NCBI GenBank assembly: GCA_001723645.1
Contig: MDLC01000002.1
Span: 89,361-153,360 of the forward strand
DNA length: 64,000 nucleotides
Direction: 5' to 3'
Source of the DNA: Candidatus Endobugula sertula
Lineage (GTDB): Bacteria > Pseudomonadota > Gammaproteobacteria > Pseudomonadales > Cellvibrionaceae
The notes beneath the pieces were generated by a model. That model was given only the letters and a program-made list of their open reading frames with translations. It ran no database searches and had not been told where the DNA came from. This document shows, piece by piece, positions 18,715-26,876 of the stretch (its first letter is position 1; every line of letters begins with the position of its first letter). The position numbers and the translations under genes were made by a program.

Positions 18715-20601
18715 CTATTGCGCATCACCTGTCCATTGCCCAATACGAAAAATCACAAACTCTGCAGGCTTGACTGGAGCAATACCGATAAGGCAAATCA
18801 TACGGCCATTATCAAGATCGTTTTGTGTCATTGTGGTGCGGTCGCAACGGACAAAAAAAGCCTCTTCCGGTTTGCGTCCCAAAAGCGCTCCGTCCCGCCA
18901 TAACACCAGTAAAAAATCTTCAACCATTCGACGTACGTTGTCCCATAAACGATGACTGTTTGGTTCAAACACAGCCCACTGTGAACTCTTATCTATTGAA
19001 TGTTCAATAAAATTAAACAAACGACGCACATTGACATACTTCCATTCCGGATCAGAACTCATGGTACGAGCGCCCCAAACCCGATAACCACGACCGTCAA
19101 AAAATCGTAGCGCATTAATGCCTTCAGGGTTAATGACTTCATTTCTTGGCGTGTTGATATTGATTTCAAATTGCGTCAAACCGCGAACAACTTCATTAGC
19201 CGGTGCCTTATGAACGCCACGATTAATATCATTACGAGCATAAATACCGGTTACAAAACCACACGGTGGCATCAATAATTGACGGGGAGGAGTCCCTTGG
19301 GAGAAGCGTTCGTTAGGGTCGAATATTTTAATCCAAGGGTAATACATAGCTGCATATTTGCTATCGAATTGTCCACGAAAATCACGAATTTCATTCAATG
19401 AACTGCCAACAGGCCCATCGACAACCGCAATACGATAACGCATATTCGTCGCATGAGTCACTAGGTACTGTGCCGCAACACGGGATGCTGTGGCATCACC
19501 CAAATCACCTGAATCCGGCATAGCGACAATGGAGATATCATCGATTTCTGCCAATGCTTCCAAACCAGTCGCTTTAATCAATGGGTCATCAGGGTCTGCT
19601 GCACTACCAGCAAAATGCGATGGGCTGGGAAAATCACCATCATGCCCTCCTTCCAAGCGGCCATTAACATTACCCTGTAAAGCAACGGCTAATAAGGCAG
19701 GTAAGAAGGCGGGAACTGGGTCAGAGGATGTTGTCGGGTCCCAATTAAAATAAACCGGTGCGTCCTGATCTTCTGGATCATCTTTTTGCAAAATACGCCC
19801 AATATAACGTTTTTGACGACTGGATACAGTGAGGTCGGTATATTCTTCGATACGTTCAGTCCCTACCGTCACCTTCACTTTCATTTCAACCAGTTGAAGT
19901 ACATCATCCGTTGTCACAACAACCGTGGCTCCTGTAGAGTCAATAAAACTCTGACGACCCTCTACATCGACCTCCACTATTAATAGTGTTAAGGGGTTTA
20001 ATGGATCGTTTCCGTCAGGAACACTAATCGTAGAATCCGTTGCTGCACCAGCGACCCATTCTACTATTTCCCCCGCTTTGGCGCGCTGTGCCTGAACACC
20101 GAATGTATCGTGACTGTAAGCAATATTTTTGCTGCGAACAACGGTTGTTTCTACATACACATTACCCAAAGCACCTGGCCACCGCGCAATCCAACTTGCC
20201 GTCGTATCACTGACAGGAATATTACGTGATGCCACTCCCCAAGCAGAAGCACCTGTTCCTGCTCTGGGGACGACGACTCTGGAAACATATAAACGTTTAC
20301 CTCCATTTTCAAAAAAAGCACGCGCAGAATGAGCAAGATAAGGCAAACGCTCCTCTCCTGGCGCTGCTGCCCCTACGGCTATTTCATCGAGGCCACCATA
20401 AACCCGCTCAAACTCAGTAAAACTAGTAATCAAACGCGGTTCGCAACTTGAAGGACCTTGAATATGTGCGTCCTGGTAACACACCGGTCCCCAGCGTGTT
20501 AATCCCGTAAACCCCGTTGTACTGGTGGGAACTCCTTCAATAGATTTGGATCTAAAACTGACTTCTTCGACAAAAACGCCGGGTGCTAAATATTCAGGCA
20601 T
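18715..20601 (-). CDS. eCIS contractile sheath protein 1
   Basis: A 628-residue sheath protein: MPEYLAPGVFVEEVSFRSKS, then EGVPTSTTGFTGLTRWGP at the start, and a C-terminus with RAPANE-like KAPANEVVRGLTQFEININ, then FDGRGYRVWGARTMSSDPEW, VNVRRLFNFIEHSID and EAFFVRCDRTTMTQNDLDNG. These are textbook features of the phage tail sheath family (gp18-like), including the C-terminal domain that forms the contractile mesh. AAGGAG stands 9 bases before the ATG. It is the first sheath gene in transcription order and is followed by the tube 1 gene. Confidence 0.96.
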   Translation of the reverse strand: MPEYLAPGVFVEEVSFRSKSIEGVPTSTTGFTGLTRWGPVCYQDAHIQGPSSCEPRLITSFTEFERVYGGLDEIAVGAAAPGEERLPYLAHSARAFFENGGKRLYVSRVVVPRAGTGASAWGVASRNIPVSDTTASWIARWPGALGNVYVETTVVRSKNIAYSHDTFGVQAQRAKAGEIVEWVAGAATDSTISVPDGNDPLNPLTLLIVEVDVEGRQSFIDSTGATVVVTTDDVLQLVEMKVKVTVGTERIEEYTDLTVSSRQKRYIGRILQKDDPEDQDAPVYFNWDPTTSSDPVPAFLPALLAVALQGNVNGRLEGGHDGDFPSPSHFAGSAADPDDPLIKATGLEALAEIDDISIVAMPDSGDLGDATASRVAAQYLVTHATNMRYRIAVVDGPVGSSLNEIRDFRGQFDSKYAAMYYPWIKIFDPNERFSQGTPPRQLLMPPCGFVTGIYARNDINRGVHKAPANEVVRGLTQFEININTPRNEVINPEGINALRFFDGRGYRVWGARTMSSDPEWKYVNVRRLFNFIEHSIDKSSQWAVFEPNSHRLWDNVRRMVEDFLLVLWRDGALLGRKPEEAFFVRCDRTTMTQNDLDNGRMICLIGIAPVKPAEFVIFRIGQWTGDAQ

Positions 20602-20695
20602 GAGATGTTTCTCCTTTTAAACAGTTCATAAATCAGTTCGGATACATCAACTGAGGTTGTTGTTAACCCACATGGACATCATTAAAAATTCTCTC

Positions 20696-20726
20696 TTTCT
20701 GTGTTGCTTCCTGACTCTCACAGAAA
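20696..20726 (-). terminator. Hairpin between the beta-sandwich protein and sheath 1 genes
   Basis: TTTCTGTG and CACAGAAA form a perfect 8-bp inverted repeat around a 15-base loop, followed on the coding strand by GAGAGAATTTTT. The U-run starts 6 bases after the stem, so termination would be weak at best. It may serve as an RNA end or processing site separating low-level terminator protein expression from high-level sheath and tube expression. Confidence 0.3.
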
Positions 20727-20762
20727 AATTTTCATTCTTATTGATCCCAATACGTGGGTTTA

Positions 20763-21620
20763 TTAGGGCAAAACAAAATTAAAATCTGCTTCATTTCTAC
20801 CAGTGAGTAAACGACCCACAATAAACTGAACTGTACGAGGCAGTGCAGTACTATAGTGAGCTGGTAACGACTCACCATTACTCACATTATCTACATCACC
20901 CATTGCAGGTAATACTTCTAAAGGTAAGTCCCATAACAAATCCTGCTCAGGTAAATGATCAGTCGCCGGAACAGGCGCGACTGTTGGCCCAGAGATTGAT
21001 ACCTCTATATTGATACTCGCATTTAGGTCTACAGCAGGTGCTGACTCAGAGGGTAAAATCAATAAAAACTCACCACGATCATCTCCACGAGCTTGGGCGA
21101 TAATCTCATGACTGCCCTCCAGACTCGCATTAATATACGCCCAGCGCATAGGCAAATGATTGCGTAATACCCTGCCCCTCAATCCAGTCACATGAGATAG
21201 TAAGTGATAGCCAGCACCAGGAAACAGAGTGACATTGCGTCTATGCCCTTCGATATAATCCAACACGTCATCTTCTTCACGTTCGATAACATCTGCCAAG
21301 GTGCGTAATGGCACTCTAAGACGTCGCGGAATGAAGTAACGATCATAATCATAAATACGAATATCCACTTGCTCACGAATACCCGGATAGTAACTCAGAG
21401 AATAACGACCAGCAGCACTACGCATCAAGCCTTTGGGAATACCTCCCGACTGAGTAAATGCGTAATGACGTGAAGGCTTAGGCGTGTGATGTGGAACCTG
21501 GTATTCAATTTCGGTCCTGACAGGATAGACCAGTTCGGCTTCACGTAAATAATCTTCAAATTCAATCCCTAATGCTAATCGACGAGTTTGATAACCATAA
21601 TTCAGATTTGCGATATTCAC
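20763..21620 (-). CDS. eCIS-associated beta-sandwich protein (carboxypeptidase regulatory-like fold)
   Basis: A 285-residue protein. Residues 1-110 are a beta-rich domain with RRLALGIEFEDYLREAELVY, then TRSGG-like FTQSGGIPKGLMRSAAG and YDYDRYFIPRRLRVPL. Residues 140-195 (GLRGRVLRNHLPMRWAYINA, then ARGDDRGEFLLIL) fit the Ig-like carboxypeptidase regulatory domain. The C-terminal part ends RTVQFIVGRLLTGRNEADF. Proteins of this build accompany the DUF4255 gene in several eCIS loci. Their role is not known to me. It starts with GTG overlapping the upstream stop by 4 bases, so the two genes are likely translated together. Confidence 0.7.
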   Translation of the reverse strand: MNIANLNYGYQTRRLALGIEFEDYLREAELVYPVRTEIEYQVPHHTPKPSRHYAFTQSGGIPKGLMRSAAGRYSLSYYPGIREQVDIRIYDYDRYFIPRRLRVPLRTLADVIEREEDDVLDYIEGHRRNVTLFPGAGYHLLSHVTGLRGRVLRNHLPMRWAYINASLEGSHEIIAQARGDDRGEFLLILPSESAPAVDLNASINIEVSISGPTVAPVPATDHLPEQDLLWDLPLEVLPAMGDVDNVSNGESLPAHYSTALPRTVQFIVGRLLTGRNEADFNFVLP

Positions 21621-22213
21621 TCGTCACTCACCTCAGAGGTTACCCCTGTTACCACAGAAGCTGTACGTGGAACAAGGTCATCACGTTGTCCGTGAAGCAC
21701 TGTTATGCGCGCAAGGTAAGGGATACTGAGCTTGTAATCCAAAGGTAAAGAATCAAAAGTTCTCATCACATCTTCTGTGGATAAATCTTCGAGACAAACC
21801 TGGATGGACTCTTGTGACGACCATGTGGCAATAGGGTCTAAAAGAGGTCCAGAAAAAATAGGGGTATCTTCCAAACACTGCATCGCACGGCCAATCATGC
21901 GATGTTCATGATCAGCGTTTTCACCCCAAGGAATTAATAAAAAATGTAAATCCAACGGTAAATGACTATGACTGTCATAAACAGCAGTCGCAGACCAAGC
22001 AGCTCGCATCGTTTTATTGTAATCAACACGATATAGGAATAAAGATAATGTGGGGGGAGTTAACAATGTAGACGTATCTGGATTCAGGTCCACTGTCCTC
22101 AAAACACGAACGGACGTGGTACGACCAGTAATCGGCTGCTGTTCACGAAAGCTAAATTCTATAAATCGAGCAATACTGCTGCAGACTGCAGCAATACTTG
22201 TAAAGTCTGCCAT
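21617..22213 (-). CDS. eCIS tube terminator / cap protein, DUF4255 (Afp16/Pvc16-like)
   Basis: A 198-residue protein with the DUF4255 pattern: FTSIAAVCSSIARFIEFSFR at the start, LTPPTLSLFLYRVDYNKTMR, then LPLDLHFLLIPWGENADHEH and RMIGRAMQCLEDTPIFSGPL. These occur at the N-terminus of Afp16/Pvc16 proteins, which cap the tube and set its length. It is the first gene of the eCIS run. A GGATG site precedes the ATG. Some Pvc16 proteins are about 300 residues, so this is a shorter form. The C-terminal part has no clear motif. Confidence 0.88.
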   Translation of the reverse strand: MADFTSIAAVCSSIARFIEFSFREQQPITGRTTSVRVLRTVDLNPDTSTLLTPPTLSLFLYRVDYNKTMRAAWSATAVYDSHSHLPLDLHFLLIPWGENADHEHRMIGRAMQCLEDTPIFSGPLLDPIATWSSQESIQVCLEDLSTEDVMRTFDSLPLDYKLSIPYLARITVLHGQRDDLVPRTASVVTGVTSEVSDE

Positions 22214-22570
22214 GAATACATCCTTTGAGGGTCAATTCATTGCTTTCTAACCACGAAAAATTAAAGCTTTGATTATTATTTACCGTTTAAAACCTTAAAG
22301 ACACGAGCCGCACCTTTGCAGCTAGCTACAAATAACTCTCTAAAAATTCAATATTATTACTATTATGTAGCGATAGTATTATTGTTTTATTCTTAATCAC
22401 AGCAAACACTAGCCATAATGTTAAACACGTCACACATTAAGATCATTCTCACTCTCTTCTCTCTGAAAAAGTGAAGGGTATGTTGACCAAACGTATTAGC
22501 ACTCAGGTGATATTTCACCTGACCAAACACCACGTGAATACACTATCCCCTCTTACTTTCACTTTGCATA
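22214..22570. other. Intergenic region between the RTX export operon and the eCIS locus
   Basis: This 357-bp AT-rich stretch separates the end of the adaptor gene from the first eCIS gene. It must hold the eCIS promoter, but I could not find a -35/-10 pair with acceptable spacing. The clearest structure is the perfect 8-bp inverted repeat at 22503-22522. No further gene is visible. Confidence 0.6.
22503..22522. promoter_or_regulatory. Perfect inverted repeat, possible operator
   Basis: TCAGGTGA-TATT-TCACCTGA is a perfect dyad with 8-bp arms. It is not followed by a T-run on either strand, so a terminator is unlikely. It lies upstream of the eCIS genes and just downstream of the RTX export operon. 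A dimeric regulator binding site fits, but this is inference. Confidence 0.4.
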
Positions 22571-23569
22571 CTATTCTTCCCTAAAAGCTTTATAGCCTGC
22601 ATCAGTTATAGGAGAGAACAAATAACTAAATAAACTCCTAGAACCAATAATGATAAATGTCTGAGCAGGCATACCTGGGTACAGTTTAATATTTGATTTA
22701 AGTTTTTTTATTTCTTCTTCATCAATCTTTATTCTGGCTAAAAAATATTGTTCGCCCGTTATTTCATCGAACAAACTATCAGCAGAAACGGATAAAACTT
22801 GACCATTCAATTTAGAGGCTTTTTTTGCTTTGAAGGCTGTAAGCTGTACTTTAGCAATCAAACCAGCTTCAACATTGTCAATATCACTGGGGTTTACTCT
22901 TGCCTCAATAATTAATCGATCATCTTTTGGAACAACATACATAATTTCACTCGCTGGAGAAATAACTGCACCGATAGTATGGTACTGTAAATCTGTTACG
23001 ACTCCTGACGTTGGTGATTTTATCGTTGTTCTTTTTAAAATATCATTGGTTGATATAAGCTGTTCTGTCAAATCCGATATTTTGACTTCGACCTCTTGAA
23101 GCTCTAGTAGCAACTCATCTAGCTTTTCATTTTTAATATTTTCAATTTCCAGCTCTGTTTCTGCGATGCTTTGAGTCGCTTTGGCAATATTTGCCTTTAA
23201 TTCCCCTTGTTTGCCTTCACTAGAAGCAATTTTTTTTTCAATTTCCAACAGTTTATTACGGGGGGAATTATTACTTTCAACCAGTTTTACAGACATTGCT
23301 TTTTGCTTATAAAGAACCTTTAGTTTTTTGCCAATGGCATTTTTTTGAGAAGATATACCCTCTATTTCATCTCTTAACCTTGCTATTCTTTTATTTAGAA
23401 TATTGATTTTATTTTCTTTACTTTTTCGCTTAGTGATAAATAGGTTTTTTTGAGTGTCAATAATTTTTTCCACCTCAAAACCTTTATACTGCTGACTTAT
23501 CTTTGTAAAATCCGGCTCTCTTTTATCTCTACTGGAAGCCAGTCTTTCTTCTATTGCTAGGTTAGTCAT
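22571..23569 (-). CDS. HlyD-family T1SS adaptor, C-terminal three quarters
   Basis: About 332 residues, beginning MTNLAIEERLASSRDKREPD. It holds the long coiled-coil hairpin (residues 20-190) and then the lipoyl/beta-barrel parts of a type I secretion membrane fusion protein: TTIKSPTSGVVTDLQYHTIG, then EARVNPSDIDNVEAGLIAKV and LYPGMPAQTFI. It is in the same frame as, and continues, the 97-residue N-terminal ORF. Only a TAA at 23573-23575 parts them. An ATG at 23569 would be the first usable start, but no ribosome site is clear and a product without the membrane anchor would be useless. Most likely one adaptor gene interrupted by a nonsense codon. Confidence 0.85.
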   Translation of the reverse strand: MTNLAIEERLASSRDKREPDFTKISQQYKGFEVEKIIDTQKNLFITKRKSKENKINILNKRIARLRDEIEGISSQKNAIGKKLKVLYKQKAMSVKLVESNNSPRNKLLEIEKKIASSEGKQGELKANIAKATQSIAETELEIENIKNEKLDELLLELQEVEVKISDLTEQLISTNDILKRTTIKSPTSGVVTDLQYHTIGAVISPASEIMYVVPKDDRLIIEARVNPSDIDNVEAGLIAKVQLTAFKAKKASKLNGQVLSVSADSLFDEITGEQYFLARIKIDEEEIKKLKSNIKLYPGMPAQTFIIIGSRSLFSYLFSPITDAGYKAFREE

Positions 23570-23572
23570 CAA

Positions 23573-23866
23573 TTATTTTTTAAGAATTTCGTTTTGGGAG
23601 TTTATTTGGACATCTCTCAGTATGACCAAAGGCTGATCCGTAACCACTGGCTGGCCTTCCTGCACCAGAATTTCCTCCACAATACCACCTTCCAGATGTG
23701 AAATCGTTTTACGATTAAAATCCAATACCACCTTGCCATTGGCAATTGATGCTGCGTTGATAGGGGCTATCACTCCCCATATCAAAAAAACAGATAAAAA
23801 TAGCCCTGAGACTATCAAGCCAAATTGAATCGTATTACCAGCAATGTTTTCGGAATCAGCTTTCAT
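23573..23866 (-). CDS. HlyD-family T1SS adaptor, N-terminal part ending at an in-frame TAA
   Basis: A 97-residue product: a short cytoplasmic tail, a membrane segment (FGLIVSGLFLSVFLIWGVIA, about residues 15-34), the NAASIANGKVVLDFNRKTIS strand and GGIVEEILVQEGQPVVTDQP, the first half of the lipoyl domain of PrtE/HlyD-type adaptors. The frame ends ILKK-TAA-LMTNLAIEERL and continues without a shift. A CAA (Gln) to TAA change would explain this. Such adaptors normally have 430-440 residues, and the two parts with one restored codon sum to about that. The gene follows the ABC ATPase after 50 bp. Confidence 0.85.
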   Translation of the reverse strand: MKADSENIAGNTIQFGLIVSGLFLSVFLIWGVIAPINAASIANGKVVLDFNRKTISHLEGGIVEEILVQEGQPVVTDQPLVILRDVQINSQNEILKK

Positions 23867-23916
23867 TCAAACTCTTAATTTATGAGGATTAAAACTATTT
23901 ATACGGCAAGCCTATG

Positions 23917-25623
23917 TTAATCTTTGACACTACCTCTTTTTACAACCCTTCCTTTTGGTGCCAATGCTTGCATGACTTTTTTCGCTCCATCAAATAGTTT
24001 TACCTCACCCCCCTCTAATAATAATATCTTATCAACATAGCCAAGAATAACCGGCTTATGTGATATTAATATCGTGGTGATGTTATTCACTTTGGCATTT
24101 TGCAAGGTTTTTATCAGACTATTTTCACCGTTTGTATCAAGGTTGGAGTTTGGTTCATCTAAAACGACCAGTTTTGGGTTACCATAAAAGGCTCTTGCAA
24201 GCGCTACCCTCTGCCTTTGCCCTGCTGATAATGAAACGGCGTTGGTTTCATAACCATCAACAAGATTGAGTATCAGTTCATGAACATTAGCAAATTTGGC
24301 CGCATGAATAATATCTTCATCGTTTGCTTGTTTATCCATTCTGGCAATATTGTCTTTAATATTGGTATCAAACAGCTCGACATCCTGTGGTAGATAACCG
24401 ATATATTGACCCAGCACTTGACTATCCTGATGATCAATCTCAGCACCATCAATTCTGATATTACCTTTATTTTTAGATAAAACACCTGTAATCAGTCTAG
24501 CGAGGGTGGTTTTTCCACTACCAGAATCTCCGATAATGCCTATTATTTCTCCCGCCTCGATATCAAGGCTTACATCCTTAATGAGTATATGATCACGATT
24601 GGGTAATTTATAAATAATATTTTGTAACTGTAATTGACCTTTTGGGGTAGGTAATTTTATTTTTTTGTCTTGTGTTTGCTCATAATTTGCCAAAGACTTG
24701 ATTAACCGTTGGTAGGACTGTTTGCCATTAATTAATGATTTATAAATAGACACTGCGGCATCAAAGGGAGCTAAGGCTTTTCCGGATAAAATAGATGTGG
24801 CAATAATGCCACCCGCAGACATGGCTGATTTAATCACCAAAACAGCACCAATCGCCATGGTAGACATTTGAATCAACAACCTGATCGATTTGGTGGTTGA
24901 TGCTATAGTGCCACTTCGCAATTGAACAATGGTACTTTTTTCAATCAACTCCTGATTAATCTCTTGCCAACTTTTAGTAATATTTTCCTTCATCCCCATC
25001 GCTTTGATGACTTCCGTATTTCTTGCCACAGAGTCGACCTTATTCATTGACAGCACATTGAGTTGATTCACTTTTTCAGAATATTTTTTGGTAAGCCTTT
25101 CATTTAACAGCGCAAAAATCAGCAATACAATGGCTCCCGCAACCACTATCAGACCCAGTATCCAATGGATAAAGAAAATAACCATAAAATAGACAATAGC
25201 CCAAGGAGCATCGAATAAATGAATGAGGCTTTGTGATGTAATAAAGGATTTAATCGTGGATAAATCCCTTAAATTTTGGCTTCCCTTAGTTTGAGAGTCA
25301 AAATCTATTGAAGATTCCAACAACAACCCTGACAGTTTCACATCCAGCCAGTTAGCAATATGAGTGAATACACGCAACCGTACGGTTTGCAAAATAGCCA
25401 ATATGATATAAACGATCATCATAAGAATGGACAACATAAGCAATGTTTCCATACTGCCACTGGATAACACCCGATCAAGTATTTGCAAACTATATATCGA
25501 AGTAGACAGCATGAGCACATTGATCAAAAAAGAAAACAACAAATTGTAAATAAACGCTTTTTTACACAGTAATAAGTGCTCTTTTAAGAGACTATCATCC
25601 GGCTCTCCCTGCTGTTGTTTCAT
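23917..25623 (-). CDS. Type I secretion ABC permease-ATPase (PrtD/HlyB-like)
   Basis: A 568-residue half-transporter. Residues 25-300 form the membrane domain with about six helices (for example LMLSTSIYSLQILDRVLSSG, typical of T1SS permeases). The nucleotide-binding domain follows with Walker A GDSGSGKT, signature LSAGQRQRVALARA and Walker B LVVLDEPNSNLD, and a switch His in ILISHKP. It lacks the N-terminal C39-like domain of HlyB, so it belongs to the PrtD-like group that exports RTX enzymes and adhesins. It overlaps the TolC gene by 4 bases. Its substrate is presumably the giant RTX protein of the same operon. Confidence 0.95.
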   Translation of the reverse strand: MKQQQGEPDDSLLKEHLLLCKKAFIYNLLFSFLINVLMLSTSIYSLQILDRVLSSGSMETLLMLSILMMIVYIILAILQTVRLRVFTHIANWLDVKLSGLLLESSIDFDSQTKGSQNLRDLSTIKSFITSQSLIHLFDAPWAIVYFMVIFFIHWILGLIVVAGAIVLLIFALLNERLTKKYSEKVNQLNVLSMNKVDSVARNTEVIKAMGMKENITKSWQEINQELIEKSTIVQLRSGTIASTTKSIRLLIQMSTMAIGAVLVIKSAMSAGGIIATSILSGKALAPFDAAVSIYKSLINGKQSYQRLIKSLANYEQTQDKKIKLPTPKGQLQLQNIIYKLPNRDHILIKDVSLDIEAGEIIGIIGDSGSGKTTLARLITGVLSKNKGNIRIDGAEIDHQDSQVLGQYIGYLPQDVELFDTNIKDNIARMDKQANDEDIIHAAKFANVHELILNLVDGYETNAVSLSAGQRQRVALARAFYGNPKLVVLDEPNSNLDTNGENSLIKTLQNAKVNNITTILISHKPVILGYVDKILLLEGGEVKLFDGAKKVMQALAPKGRVVKRGSVKD

Positions 25624-26867
25624 AATCGTAATGTACCTGACAAGACCAAGAGTTTATAGTAATTCAATAAATAGCTTGTATAATTTTCTATATCTTTTCC
25701 CCTTGAGTTATTTAATTCCACTTTGGCACTTAACCAATCAACAACATCCCCATCACCAGCAGCTATCTGTTGTTGTAGCTGGGCAATTCTGTCTTGATTG
25801 AGACTGATAAGGTGTTGACTATGATTGATGAAGTCTTGATAAAAAAAATACGCTTTATAGACTTTCAAAATTTTTTTTATTAACGTCTTTTTATTCGCTT
25901 CATATTCTTTTTTTGCAAACTCCAATTCTCGCCTTGACTCACGCAACCTGGCATATTCAGAGATTTTTTGGAAGAGAGGCACCGTAATATTAATATAGAC
26001 TGATCGGGTTCTAAGATCACTATCATCAAGATAGGTGACATTATCCTGATCCTGAATTTGAGCCACAAGATCAACCTTGGGTGAAAACTCCCCCTTTGCC
26101 TGATTCAATACAGCTTTAGCCGCATCAATTTTAAAGGCATATTGCTTGAGCAGCGGACTGTTCGAAAGAACAGTCTGTTTGACCACCTCCAAATCATTTA
26201 ATCCATTCGGCTCTTCAGTCGCTATTTCCAGGCTATCATCAAGTCTATCGAAGACTTGACTGTAATCTTCCTCTACAGCGGCCAGCTCTTCTGATAGATA
26301 ACGCGCAAGTGTTGTTTGATACACCGTCACCTTACCACCATCTTCCACACCCACTTCATTTCTTTGTTTAATGAGCGCTAATAGTTCTTTGCCATGTTCC
26401 ACATTATTTTTTTTAAGCGATAAAATCTCTCGTGCTTTATAAAGATTGAGATAAGCAATAATGCCCTTGATTAAAATATCATTTTTCTTATTCTCATAAT
26501 ATTGCTCTGCCGATTGAATGGTACTATTAATTTCTTTGGCTTTATTGTAGCCTTTAAAGCCATTAAATATCGGCTGAGTAAAATCAAGTTGATTAATATG
26601 TCTATCATTAATCTCATCCAGATCACCTCTATCCAAATCAAGTGCATCATTCTGCTGCCGACCTCGTTGCATAGAGAATTTAATTTCTGGTAAAAATTCG
26701 ACATAGATTTTCCCTTTCTTGGCTTTTTCCTTTTCAAACCGAGCTTGTTCCAGTGCTAAGTCTTTATTATGCGATAAAGCATACAGAAGTGATTCCTCAA
26801 TGGTAGTGGCGCAAGCAAAGCTCGCCACCACCACTAAAGGGAGTGATAAACAGATTGTTTTGTACAT
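25620..26867 (-). CDS. TolC-family outer membrane channel of the T1SS
   Basis: A 415-residue protein with a signal peptide (MYKTICLSLPLVVVASFACA) and two helical-hairpin halves typical of outer membrane efflux proteins: SLLYALSHNKDLALEQARFE, then FTQPIFNGFKGYNKAKEI, and in the second half NSPLLKQYAFKIDAAKAVLN, then SVYINITVPLFQKISEYARL. It starts 9 bases after the RTX gene and overlaps the ABC gene, so all three export parts are encoded with their substrate. Length fits TolC/PrtF proteins. Confidence 0.93.
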   Translation of the reverse strand: MYKTICLSLPLVVVASFACATTIEESLLYALSHNKDLALEQARFEKEKAKKGKIYVEFLPEIKFSMQRGRQQNDALDLDRGDLDEINDRHINQLDFTQPIFNGFKGYNKAKEINSTIQSAEQYYENKKNDILIKGIIAYLNLYKAREILSLKKNNVEHGKELLALIKQRNEVGVEDGGKVTVYQTTLARYLSEELAAVEEDYSQVFDRLDDSLEIATEEPNGLNDLEVVKQTVLSNSPLLKQYAFKIDAAKAVLNQAKGEFSPKVDLVAQIQDQDNVTYLDDSDLRTRSVYINITVPLFQKISEYARLRESRRELEFAKKEYEANKKTLIKKILKVYKAYFFYQDFINHSQHLISLNQDRIAQLQQQIAAGDGDVVDWLSAKVELNNSRGKDIENYTSYLLNYYKLLVLSGTLRL

Positions 26868-26876
26868 CGTTTACAA

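Noticed and set aside
22373..22405. TTGCTG and TACTAT as an eCIS promoter
   Set aside because: The spacing is 21 bases, too long for a sigma-70 promoter.
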